From the NCBI RefSeq assembly GCF_038396675.1, contig NC_088920.1, forward strand, positions 26,817,501-26,881,500: a DNA stretch of 64,000 bases, read 5' to 3'. The position numbers and the translations under genes are program-made. The stretch comes from Hydra vulgaris. Lineage: Eukaryota; Cnidaria; Hydrozoa; Anthoathecata; Hydridae. The notes under the pieces were generated by a model, which worked only from the letters and a program-made list of their open reading frames with translations, did not search any database and was not told the DNA's origin. Every line of letters begins with the position of its first letter. The first letter of the stretch is position 1. Of this stretch, positions 24,871 to 36,776 are shown in pieces.

Positions 24871-27800
24871 CACAGCCTTCTATAATAACAGGCCTTGACA
24901 TCGCGCAAAATGCCGTAAAAACTGAAGGCCGATTAAACTTTCACTTTTACTTATATTGATATATTTTTATATTAGGTAGGGTGTAATGGCAGTCTATGCT
25001 TTCTAATAATAATCTCTAGTAAAGACGGAAATATAAAAAGAAAACCAAAAAATTGTTAAAAGATAATCATATTTTTTCGTATTTCAAATTTCATTAAAAA
25101 TATTTATGTAATATTAAATAGTATCAATAACAAGCAGAACCATAACAAAGCATATATCTATATATTAGAAAGATAACTGTATTTTTAATTTTTTTTGCTA
25201 AAAATATCTCAACAGGGTAAATATTTACAAATCCAAACATAATGAGAGACATATAGGCTAATGAGAAAATAAAAACATAGTAAAAAACAAGTAAATAGCA
25301 TAATAAATTACAAAACTAATTTTCACATAAATTTTGATAGCTTTAGTATTTTGGGAGTGGTAATTAGTGAGTAATTCTTTAGCAGAATATTAGAATATAC
25401 TCTGCATTGTTTTTATGTGATTTTAAATTTATATTTAGCAGCAATGAACTGAAACTGAGTAACACAAAATGTTCTGCATAAAGGGTCAGTAGCACCTTGA
25501 AAAAAAAGCAAAATATTGACCATTAGACAAGAGTATCAGAAGGAATTTCAGGTCCGCCTCAGTTTAGGCTATACAGATAACTTCCATATTTATAATAATA
25601 ATTGGTAGAATCATCATAAATTTTTATTTCGCTTTTTTGCACATAGCCAGCTATGTAAACTATATCCACTAATGTAGATTTATTAACTGAGCTTTCAAGA
25701 TCATGTATATTATCCAGAAGTTCTTTTTCATCAGTAGAAATATCTCTAAAACATATGTCACAAGTATGACCATCGATACCATCAACAGGAATGTCAAATT
25801 GTAATATCAATTTAGTATGTTGAATATTAATTTTTTCAATTACAGATTTAGCATTTATAAAGTAAGTACCTCCAGATCCCTGTCAAAGCTTAGAAAAAGC
25901 TTTTTCAAGTGGATCTGTTGAAAACTAACCTAATAAGACGTACTTTGCTCCATTACTCAACAAAGTTTCTACGAGATCAATAAAGCCATAACATGAATGC
26001 ACTATTACATTGCTGGTATCTAGCGTAAGCTGTTTTACACGCTTACCTGTAGGTTTCATAAAATTTGACAGTTCAGCAATATTTCGTAGCAGTTGTAACT
26101 GTTGATCACCAACTCCGCATAATTCATTTCTAAACCAAATGCCAGCACAATTTGACATTAACAACATTCAAAAAAAAAATATTTTTTCAATAAATACAGC
26201 AGTACCTTCAAATGCTTTATTTTCAATCTCTGGATGCGTTCTTAATGCAGCTACTGTTTCTTCGCAAAAAACAGACAAACAAAACTTTACAAAATGTCTC
26301 TATTGGTTTTGGATAAACCGATTTAGCTGTAAGTTTAGTGAGTTTAAAAAGACTATTGCACTCAGTTTTATATAAAGTTTCTAAATCACTCCACTTAGTC
26401 AAAGCCAGTTCTTTATTGTTCAAAAATTGAAGTTCGTCAGTCTTTTCTGTCAACCAATTGTTTCGTATAGATTTTAAGAGATGCACATAATCATACAATA
26501 AATAAATACCTGATGTTGTTAACCATGGTTTACTATCAACTGTTTTAAACATTCCAAAAAATCTTTGATTTACAGGGTTACCATCAGTAATTATTACCAG
26601 TGTCTTACTATTTTCAATATTATTTATCGTATTAACAATTTGTTGACATTGAGCAAACTGAAATTCAGAGGAAAGATTTGCAACAGGTTGAGCTCTACAT
26701 ATAAGTTCTGGACCTCCAAAAAGACATTAAATCATAAATGATAAAATTGTTTTGGCTAACTTTTCAGGGTAGTTTACTGCTTGACCAAACAAAGCACCTC
26801 TTTGGTAAAGTAATGAAGCTTTGACATAGACCTCATCAATTAGTAGTATGGAAGTTCTTTTCAATGGATTTAAATTCATAAAAATACTATTTATGAAACT
26901 TAGGTCCTCCATTGAGGTTATTTTTGAAGTCAATCGTGTTAAAGTCCTTATATTTGGCAACTTGTAGTCAATACACAAACAATCATATTCAATCATATTT
27001 GCTATGCGAGTTCGTCGCATAGCAAAATACTCATATGCTCTACATATAATATCTGAAGTATATAAAACTTCACCAACATTAACTTTTCTCATAGCATTAA
27101 GGTGTTCGAATAGAATATTTGACTAAAGCAACTTTCTTTATTTTTTAAAAATCTAACTGCTTCAAATAAAGCTGATTTTGTTTTTATTAACTTTAATTTG
27201 TTTACAGCTAAAGATGAAATATTTCAAGTTGTGCCATTATGGTTAGCTACAAATGAATAATCATTGAAAATTACTAAAATAAATAATGGAACACCAAGTT
27301 TGTACATTTTTGATTGTATGAGTAAACTTTTTTTATTAAGCTGGAAAACAATAACATCATTATTATCACTTAACAAAGATTGAATATCGTCAAATATAAG
27401 TTCATCCTTTTTTAGAAAATCATCTAACTCATCTGGTAAAATGCTTCGAAAACCGCTTGAAGTTACAGTTTTTCTAACTTTACTTGATGGTGTGGCTCAA
27501 CAACTAGGCGGAATATTTTTAAAAACAGATGGTGGGTTTAAAGGTCATTGCTTCCCATATTTGCTTTCAAAAGGTGCTTCATTTGGCCAATGAAGTTGAC
27601 ATACTGCTGTATAGCCTGTAACAATAAAACCAGTTCTTGGGATAGCTTCACTACATCTTTTTCTCTCCTCTAGATTCTTCGGGAATTTATAAATTGATAT
27701 TTTTGTTGTAGTTGAGTATTGATATTTTTGTTGTAGTTGTAATTGATACTGTAGTTGTATAAATTGATATTTTTGTTGTAGTTGAGATCTACTTGCAAAA

Positions 27801-28087
27801 AGATACACAGCATTTTAAAGGCATATTACTTATTAAAAAAACTTATCGTTAGTTTGACAATATTATTACCTTACAATGTAACACCTTGAACCTTACAACG
27901 TTATCGTCTTGAAGTTGCACTATCTAATTTATAAACCAATCAAATTTTAAAGATTTATTAAAAAAGCGTGAACACAAACTTTCGTCTAATGTTAAAAAAT
28001 GAAAATGTAAACACAGTATTAGGAATTGGCCTTCAGTTTAATAACTTTGTTGCGCGATGTCAAGGCCTGTTATTATAGAAGGCCGTG
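24871..28087 (-). mobile_element. P-element-like DNA transposon with TIRs and 8-bp target duplication
   Basis: The left end starts CACAGCCTTCTATAATAACA at 24871. The reverse complement of the right end (28087 inward) starts CACGGCCTTCTATAATAACA. The match runs 38 bp with one mismatch, then about 10 divergent bases, then another 12-bp match AAACTGAAGGCC, still in register. Both sides are flanked by GTCACACA (24863-24870 and 28088-28095), a perfect 8-bp duplication as expected for the P superfamily. Length is 3217 bp. It contains a minus-strand THAP/P transposase relic. The internal 24931-25558 is non-coding AT-rich sequence. Confidence 0.9.
25559..27808 (-). pseudogene. THAP-domain P-element-like transposase, frameshifted
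   Basis: Minus strand, N to C. The C-terminal half of a THAP zinc finger is at about 27700-27550 (ISIYKFPKNLEERKRCSEAI; VCQLHWPNEAPF). The catalytic RNase-H-like region is at 27092-26727 (PNIRTLTRLTSKITSMEDLS; ILLIDEVYVKASLLYQRGAL). LVIITDGNPVNQRFF is near 26620-26570. The PWLTTSGIYLLYDYVHLLKS block is at 26552-26223, and SNFMKPTGKRVKQLTLDTSN at 26167-25925. Finally STDPLEKAFSKLRQGSGGTY and the open 25810-25559 block (VDIVYIAGYVQKSEIK) end it. The order matches P/THAP9-type transposases. Several frameshifts and stops separate the blocks, so it cannot make a full protein. The first half of the THAP domain is not clear. Confidence 0.85.
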
Positions 28088-28292
28088 GTCACACATAATA
28101 TAATATTCTGAAACTAATAAACAAACATCTAAATTTCTCTAAGTAAATTTATTCTTTGATCATTGCCTTCATATCCTATCTTATTTTCATATCATAATCT
28201 ATTATGGTATTATTTATATAACATATCACAACAATATTATTAAATTTGTGATGTTCAAATATCATATGAACATTCTCTAACATGTCCATATG

Positions 28293-30052
28293 ATATTTGA
28301 ATATAGTTCTTGAGTATATTATCTGCAAACAATTGACTGACGCAAGTTTAAATGTTGTCAAAAACCAAGCATGCATGCATTTTTTTTTTTTTTTAATAAA
28401 AAAATTGAGTCAAATTTTTTTTATTAAAAAAAAGTATTAAAATAGGGGTGAGATAAGGAGGTTTCTGTAACTTTTTTTAAGTTCCAAAACTTTTAACTTT
28501 ATATATAATAAGGTTCATAAAACTTAATGGACTTACGAACTACATTGAGGAACAAAAACAGGATACTTACAGAAACTTTTCAATTTTTAATCTGGAGTAC
28601 CACAGTGTAATTGGGAATAAAGTCTCTGGGTCTAGTATTCAAAGTAATATGATCTAAAGTAACATTTGAATAAAATGCATTAAAATGCATGCAGTTATAC
28701 ATATAACTCCTGATAGTTAATATATGTATAACTAGTTATACATAAAATTTATTATATAAACTTATTTTTTAAGGTTATGCTTGAACAAATTAGTACCAAT
28801 TAATTCAAACTCAAGATTTAGTTCAAGTTCTTATTTGTTCATTGCTTTTTCACTATTTTATATTTATTTGATCAAATTTGTTAACTAGTACTAATTCTTA
28901 CTACAGTAAGAATTTTTATCATTGTTGAACGTGAGTTTATTAGTAACTTAATTTTACTTTCAACATATTTTGACAACACCCTTTACATTTTAAATGATGA
29001 CAGCTTTACTTTTCTATTGATGTTAAATTTATTACGTTTCAATAACTCAGATTGAATTTTAACTGAATTATTGTAAGCTTTGTAAGGGTTTGTTGTATAT
29101 CAAATGCCAGTAGATAGAGGGGCAGTGTGAGTTTAACAATAACTGACAATGGGGAGGGAATGTTGAGACCAAAATAATGTCAATTAAAAAATTGAATTAA
29201 AAAAAAAAGTAAAATATTTTATTTAAAAAAAAAGTAAAACAATTTATGCTAGCTATGAGCAGGTTTTAGAGGTATTTACACCAACAATGCGGTCTAAAAA
29301 CTTCTTGCTTTGTTGCTTAAAACTGTAGAGGATCATAGGAAAAACAATTTAAATTCAGAAATTAGTTTGCTTATCTGAAAGAACAATTTATGTTTGTTTT
29401 TTTTACTTTTAGTACAGTTGAGAATAAATGTATAATTGAACCAGGAAAAATTTATGGTATATGCATTTTTTATATTATATTAACAATTCAGATATACAAT
29501 CATAATATGATAACAAAAACTGAAATCATTTTCAATGGGAGATGGCAAAAAATTGACTGAGTTTGATAAAGGGTGAAGGTGTTCAATAAACGGGTCATCA
29601 TCTGACATCATTATGCATAGATGACCCTATGATTTAGGTAAAATAAGTAATCAAATTGCCATATTTCTCTTTAGAAAGTGTAAGAAAAAAGCATTGTTAT
29701 GCTGAGAACCTGCCTAATGAGCAACCTATTTTATAAATTTGAGAGACAGAAGTGGAAGTGCGAATCGCAAAAGAACTAATAACAATGCTCTAAATTGATT
29801 TTAACTTTGTAGGCTAACATTAATATAGTATTTAGAAATAATAAATGAAGTTTAAATGATTTTTATAATTTGTATTTATTTCCATTAATTGTCAGTTGTC
29901 AGTCTCTATTTTATAAAATGAATTAAAAAACTATTTATTTGTAGTACAATAATAATACATAAATACTAGTTTCCTAATGCTATTATCATCACAATGTTAA
30001 TGGTATTCATTTTAAAGTGAAATTTTGTATCAATTTTATTGTTTTAATGTTA

Positions 30053-30141
<89 letters not shown>

Positions 30142-30982
30142 CTTTATTTACAACACCATTTGATATACAACAAACCCATACAAAGCTTACAATAATTCAG
30201 TAAAGATTCAATCTGAGTTAATGAAACGTAATAAATTTAACATCAATAGAAGAGTAAAGCTGTCATCATTTAAAATGTAAAGGGTGTTGTCAAAATATGT
30301 TGAAATTAAAATTAAGTTACTAATAAAATCACGTTCAACAATGATAAATATTCTTACTGTAGTAAGAATTAGTACTAGTTAACAAATTTGATCAAATAAA
30401 TATAAAATAGTGAAAAAACAATGAACAAATAAGAACTTGAACTAAATCTTGAGTTTGAATTAATTGGTACTAATTTGTTTAAGCATAACCTTAAAAAATA
30501 AGTTTATATAATAAGTTTTATGTATAACTTGTTATACATATATTAACTATCAGGAGTTATATGCATAACTGCATGCATTTTAAAGCATTTTATTTAATTT
30601 ATATGTTACTTTAGATCATATTACTTTGAATACTGGACCCAGAGACTTTATTCCCAATTACACTGTGGTACTCCAGATTGAAAATTGAAAAGTTTCTGCA
30701 AATATCCTGTTTTTGTTCCTCAATGTAGTTCGTAAGTCCCTTAAGTCTTAAGGACCTTATTATATCTAAAGTTAAAAGTTTTGGAGCATAAAAAAAGTTA
30801 CAGAAACCCATCTCCATCCTATTTTTTTTCTTTTTTCAATAAAGAAAATTGGGAATTCTTTGACCTGCATTTCTTTGTGGGACACTGCGGTGTCCCATGC
30901 ATGCAAGATTGGTTTTTGACAACATTTCAACTTGATCAGTTAATTGTTTGCAAATAATTTACTCAAGATCTATATTGAAATA
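28293..30982. repeat. long inverted repeat, about 820-bp arms
   Basis: 28293-29106 and 30156-30982 are near-identical reverse complements. For example, GTTAACTAGTACTAATTCTT in the left arm mirrors AAGAATTAGTACTAGTTAAC in the right. The loop 29107-30155 (about 1.05 kb) carries a (TA)n tract at 30056-30139 and no recognised gene. It may be a foldback or long-TIR non-autonomous transposon. The P-like element ends just upstream (28087). Confidence 0.85.
30056..30139. repeat. (TA)n microsatellite
   Basis: Pure TA tract near the right edge of the loop of the long inverted repeat. Confidence 0.95.
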
Positions 30983-31198
30983 ACTATTATATTATCCTAA
31001 TAATACGTCTATTTGCACAAATCTTAATCTTATTTCTATAAAGAAAGATAAACATTATTCGTGGTACTTACACACTTGCTTGCCATTCTCTATATTAATA
31101 TAAAATATTTTCACATAATATAAACGTCACGCAATGCAACGTCGATTTAAAAATTTTTTTTAGTTTTTTTTAAAAAGTTTTTTTTTAGTTTCCAGCTT

Positions 31199-31490
31199 TC
31201 AAATTAATTCCCATGCAAATCCCACAGGAAACCCACGTGGGATTTCCCATGTGTGTAAATACCATATGGTTCCCACATGTAACCCATGTGGGATTACCCA
31301 CATAGGTTTAAGGTGAAAAATTTCCATACGGATACCACATGGGAAAATCCGTCCCACGTAAATCCCATCAATCCCACACGAAACCCACGCGGAACCCATG
31401 TGGGACGCGGTTTTATTTTTCACTGGGTATGACCAGTATGCCATCATAGGCGCTATGCCATCATAGGTGCCTTTCCCCTAGTATGTTAAG
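31199..31490. repeat. inverted block of CCCATGTGGG-like repeats with terminal motif
   Basis: Repeats such as AACCCATGTGGGATTACCCA end in TTTTTCACTGGGTATG (to about 31431), the reverse complement of the 23366 start. Beyond it, reverse-complemented, lies CTAGGGGAAAGGCACCTATG (31457-31482), similar to GTAGGGGAAAAGGGCCTATG at 22555. So both outer ends and repeat blocks face each other in inverted orientation about 9 kb apart. Confidence 0.75.
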
Positions 31491-32157
31491 ATTAAATATA
31501 TAATTATTTCATAGACTCTAATTTCACTTGGTGTGGTCTAGCACTAGCGATTTGTTTGTATTTAATATCAACTAACCTGCTCGATTTTGTATTTTGTAAA
31601 TTGTATTTAATTTCGAAGGATAAGTACTTCCCCAAATAATGTTAGAATCTTAATAACTATATTCAAATAATATTCAAACTCAATAACTATGGTAATTGTC
31701 TTTGTGCATTTTATACTTTTACTTTTTTTCGTTTATGGGCAATTCCACGCTCAAGTGAGTTATTTTGATAAAATAAATAAATTCAAACAAAATCCAAGTA
31801 ATCATTGGGTTGCCATATGTTTATAATTTTTAAATTTGGATTAATAAAGTTATTTGTGTTATTTTTTGTTTTGTTTTCAATTTCGAATTAGAGTCATGCG
31901 TCATACTTTCTATATAAAGGTAGCTAAACTACATTTTGATAAAAGCGCAAAATTATCCCCGTAAGTAACGATAACTAATTTGATTTAAGGTATATAAATA
32001 AACAGTTAAATCAATCTTTTGAATAATTTTACACAGATAATTAACTATTTAATTTAATTTAAAAAGCCAGTTTGTGTAAGTTAAATATTTGGCTTGAAAT
32101 ACTCAACTGAAAACAACAGGTTTAATGCAATGTTTTTTTGTGTCCTGTAAGTAACAC

Positions 32158-32219
32158 AGCACATAATCAACTATAATCCCTAAAATATATATTTTAGGGA
32201 TTATAGTTGATTATGTGCT
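32158..32219. repeat. perfect 62-bp palindrome
   Basis: Two 31-base arms without spacer. The left arm starts AGCACATAATCAACTATAAT and the right arm is its exact reverse complement, with AT|AT at the centre. It could extrude as a cruciform or be a very short MITE. 31491-33490 is otherwise AT-rich with no gene seen. Confidence 0.95.
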
Positions 32220-33494
32220 AAAAATAATAATTGAACAAAATTTCAATATACAGGAAAACAAATAAATAATTTTGGGATGGTTCAATCAAAAAATTTAATA
32301 ATTAAGCGACGATAATTGTTACAACATATAGGACCCATTTTTTAACCAAATAAAAATCTAGCAAAAACGCAACACAAGTTACCCAGATAAACTCTCGCTG
32401 GAACCCAGTTGAACTAGTTAACTGGGCAACTGGTACAACATATTTAAAAAGTGGTCTCATTAATAATAACAACTTTGGTAAAAATATTTGGAGTTATATA
32501 CCTTATATAAAAACCGGTACATAGAATACTCTTCATAACCGGTGCATAAAAAAGCTAAATACGCCCTATGGTAAATTTAGACTTGCCTTTCGCTCAATAA
32601 AAAACTAAAAACTTTAATAAACGTCATTATTAAACTTTACTTAGCAATAGATATTTTTTTAATACGCTTTTTATCAGTTATGAAAAATAATAAAAAATAA
32701 TGGTCTTTTAAATTTTACTTTGCAAAAAACTTATTCCAAAACTCCGTGGATTATGATTAGCTGCTTAGTTTTCTCAGTCCTTTGGATAAATAGAATTGCT
32801 TCTGAGCTCAGAGTGTATTGCGGCATTGGACATTGTTTTTGTGTAAGTATTCTAGCAGATTTAAAATTAATTTAGTCTAGTTAATAACTTTGAAGCTTGA
32901 TGACTGGACACCCAGCACTATGTCATCAATGATACCCATATCAAGTGATGTAACATTTATTGCTATCCTTTCTAAAGAAAGAAACAAGAAAACTAAAACA
33001 CTGTTATGTTTAAGTCTTCTTCATTCTGTTTCACCGCCGTTTCATTGACATAAACTCAGAGAAAGCCTGATTAATAAATGGGTTTTTTGCAAACTCTTAT
33101 GTGGGAAGTGTATAACAAAATTTGCTTGTTAAACTTTTAACTTTTTGCTTTTAACCTTTGAAACTGAAACTATTATAAAAAGATAATTTTAGCTGCGTCA
33201 TAGTGATTGTAAATAATTTGTTTTATATTATTTATATTATTTTTATATTGTTATTGACCTTTGACTCTACTCTTATATTTAAATGAAAAAAAAATTAAAT
33301 TTAAATTGATTTATACCAATTAATGCCTAATTTAAACATAAATACATTAAATACATGCACTGTTATTTAATAAAGGATGTCTCTATATCAGAGAAAGAGA
33401 AAGACCTCCATGTAAATTCTTATGCAATAGTTTTAAGATTTCAGTTGGATTTCAATAGGGTGAGGAGGAATGTGTCGCAATTAAAAAGAAATGT

Positions 33495-34230
33495 CTAGAT
33501 ATGAAAGGAACGCCTAAAAAAGGTTGTTTTTAAGAATATTTCTCTATGAATGATCAATTTTGTAGACACTATCAAAATACAAAAATTACAAAACCATCTG
33601 TTTTGAGTTCTTTTTTGCATTATTTTTAGGTAAAAGGTTTTTGTGATGAAAACCTGCTTGGATAAACCTCTTGAATCATGTCCATAAATAGAAGCACAAA
33701 TTCTTGTTGTCTGTTTAACTGCTCTTTCAATACTTTTGTGTGGCATAGTATGGAATCAAGAACCATGGCATTACCCTTAACATGAACAATGGTCTCAATG
33801 GTAAAACTAAATATTTGAACACATTATGAGTCCAAGAATATAGCTCTGTGAGATTCTTTGATTCAATATTTTAAAAAAAGTCAGTTCTTTGTCCACAGAT
33901 ATTTCTAATTTGCCAGAAACTTTTTTGATTTGAAGGATGCAATCCTTAGCAAAAACCAGTTCTTTTACTATATGTTTTTAAGATCTACAGGTAAGTTACT
34001 TGAACATATAACTAAAATCATTTTACAGCCATAAAGCTTATCATTTAAAAAAATAATCTATCGCACTTTTACTTAAGTTGATTGATCTTTTACCAATGCT
34101 TGCTATTGGAAAATGTTGAACAACTGAATGTTATCTAACACAACTTACTAATTTACCCACAGCTCCACTGAATCTATTATTGGAAGTTGTTTTACCATCA
34201 AAACCTTGAACAAGATGCCTAAAAGGAAGC
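33495..34230 (-). pseudogene. fragmentary transposon-derived coding relic, family uncertain
   Basis: Minus-strand pieces read HLVQGFDGKTTSNNRFSGAV near 34219-34160 and KSIERAVKQTTRICASIYGH then DSRGLSKQVF near 33740-33655. I recall similar paired blocks (HLxxxLDGKTSGPxxFxGPIGK and AVKxTTRxCxSIYGHDxR) in uncharacterised transposon-like proteins of invertebrates, but cannot name the superfamily. The blocks are separated by stops. The assignment rests on short motifs only. Confidence 0.35.
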
Positions 34231-34788
34231 TCATTTTTATGCAGCACACATATAATCCATATTAACTTTGATCTTTGATTAACAATGCGCAACAACCTAA
34301 ATCTAAATTATTAATAATATTAAAAATAGTATAATACAATAATAAAACGGTATGAAATAAATACGATAAAAGCAAAATAATAAATTTAGCAAAAAAATTA
34401 CATTATATTAAGCCAGAGGTGGATTGAGACCACATAGTAAGGTTAGCGATTATTAGGTTTTTTTGATTTGGTGATTGGATTCGATTTATACCATATAGGA
34501 AGGAAGAAGGGGACAATTTTTTAATTTGATGGATCCAGATTAGGGGGCAATTTTCAGGTTTAATGATTTGTGAGCAGGTAAGCCCAATAATTATAAAACA
34601 TTTTTATAATTTTTTTTAGAATATATAGTCTTAACTCCAATTATTTTTTTGCGCTACACAATTTTATCAAAATTTCTCATCATTTTTAAACAGCCTCCCT
34701 AATTTACTTTCGTATTCAAATAACATGCTTTGTTGAATACGTAAATATACAAAATAAATTCTTTCCACATAATCTAAGGGGTGGGTAG

Positions 34789-34861
34789 GGGGGATTGTCC
34801 CATCCTTTCCCCCTTCCCTCCCCTCCCCCCCCCCCCCCTTCCCTTCCTCCTCCTTCACCCT
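34789..34861. repeat. polypyrimidine (C/T-rich) tract
   Basis: Includes a C14 run within CCTCCC/TTCCC repeats. The purine-rich strand resembles the G/A-rich segments that follow the tRNA-like heads at 35750 (-) and 59925 (+), but no tRNA-like head is seen here. 34231-34788 shows nothing recognised. Confidence 0.8.
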
Positions 34862-35223
34862 CATTGATCCTTCACATAAATGTAAAGTATATCAATTTTA
34901 GAAAGATTTATTTGATTTTTTAAGTTTGATATGTCTTTTTTTATTTTTTGATGAAACTAACCTGTGTTTTGTGTTCTGAAGTTTAATAATTATAATTAAA
35001 AAAATTTAAATTAACATAAATTTTTTTATTATTATTATCATTAAAATCTATTTATTGAAAAATCCTGAATATTCATGGATTGGCGATAAGATTGGTCTTC
35101 TTCTCGCCCCTGCTACCTCTATATCTTGTTAGTAATTTCCGGATTGTATTATTTGTTGTTTATCCCTGAGTTTATTTATAGGTAAATTACGTCTTTAAAA
35201 CTTCCACATAAAAATCAAGAAAA

Positions 35224-35350
35224 TAATTTTAAAAGTAAATAACTTTAAAAGTAAATAATTTTAAAAGTAAATAATTTTTAAAGTAAATAATTTTTAAAGT
35301 AAATAATTTTTAAAGTAAATAATTTTAAAAGTAAATAATTTTAAAAGTAA
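35224..35350. repeat. 16-bp tandem repeat
   Basis: About eight units of AAAAGTAAATAATTTT with small variants (AACTTT; TTTTTA). 34862-35223 has nothing recognised. Confidence 0.9.
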
Positions 35351-35744
35351 AAATCGCATGCTTACCAACAGATAACTTTAGAGTTTTAAAAAAAACCAGA
35401 GTAAAAGGTTTTTTTGTTTTGTACAATTTTATTTTATAATAATTAATGTTTGATTCTATAAGTATTAAACTATACACAGCTAAAATAAAAGCTTACTTGC
35501 CCAAAAAAATGTTTTGTAAGTAATGTTGAGTAAAAAATAATGCTAATTTTATTTCGGCGGCGTTTTTTAAGTCTGTATTTTATATTTTTCCTAATATTCC
35601 TTACGTCTGAATTTTTTTATTAGGTCAACTGATGATGAAGTCTTGAAACCCTTTTTTCGTGTAAACATCTAATTTTTTAATCGTTTTTTTGTTTTGATTT
35701 TAGGTACGCCAAAAAGACCTAATGTTCTTGTCACGGAGCACCGC

Positions 35745-35860
35745 GAAGTGCAGTTAAATAGAAAGTTTACCCCCTCCTTCCTTATCGACGACACGAAACA
35801 TGCCCAGAGCGCTCTTACCACTGCGCCACAGCCGCTCTATTGCAGCATAGATAACGCATC
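35745..35860 (-). mobile_element. tRNA-derived SINE, head region
   Basis: On the minus strand, GCTGTGGCGCAGTGGTAAGA contains a textbook RNA polymerase III A box. It is followed by GCGCTCTGGGCATG and a degenerate B-box region, then GGAAGGAGGGGGTAAA. The head differs from the 686 family, so this is a second tRNA-headed SINE type. The 5' edge is near 35860; the 3' end may extend to about 35700. Confidence 0.6.
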
Positions 35861-36776
35861 TCTGTTCAGGATGCTTGCAAAAAGAATCTTTTCATACCAG
35901 CTCCCTGTTCTTATGCTTCCGACGGCAGCGTGCTGTCAAGAATAAATTGAATGCTTACCTATCTAAAATAAAAATAGACTAATAAAAATATATAAATAGG
36001 TATTTATCATTAGTTTATGCTGTTCTGATATATTTTGCTTTATAGTGTCTCACTTTTTGACATCTGGGGGTGAAGAGGGGAGATCAGATTAAATCTATGT
36101 AGCATAAAACTATAACTTTTATGGCGTATTTATAAAAAAATTTGGAGAGACAGCAACCTCCTTGGATTAATATACTTTTTTATACTTTTAGTATAGGTCT
36201 ACTTCCTTTTCTCACCCTTTCTTTTTCGTTGTTTTTTTTTTTTGTTTTTTTTGTAATACAACTCATTTCAATTAACACTTTTATTATAAGTTAATGTTAT
36301 AACATGTCATTTTATTTATTCAAGTGTTGCCAAAAAAAAACACTACATTTTACAAAAATTACGTTATGATATCTTTACAAATAATTTGATAGTGTATGTA
36401 TATTAAACGTATATAACATCACATAATTTTTTATAAAAAAAAATTGTTATTTAGACTTACCATTAAAAAAACAGTTTTAAATTATGACAATAATCACTTA
36501 AATGTAAACCAAAGACGAAAAGCAGTTAAAACAAAATAACACACAGTAAAGTTTAATTAGTCACTATAAATCGTCTCTGTGAGTAAGAGTTTTTGAATAG
36601 TCTGTAACAGATCAACCATATCACTTGATTTCCAACTAGCCGTAAAAAACATAAAAATCCTCAGTAAAAAATGGACAGCAAAAATGTAAATAGTGGGGGG
36701 AAAATTTGAAAATCTCAATTTTTGAGAAAAGTTTAGAAAATTGAGATTTTAATACTGTCTGAAGTCGAGGATAATT

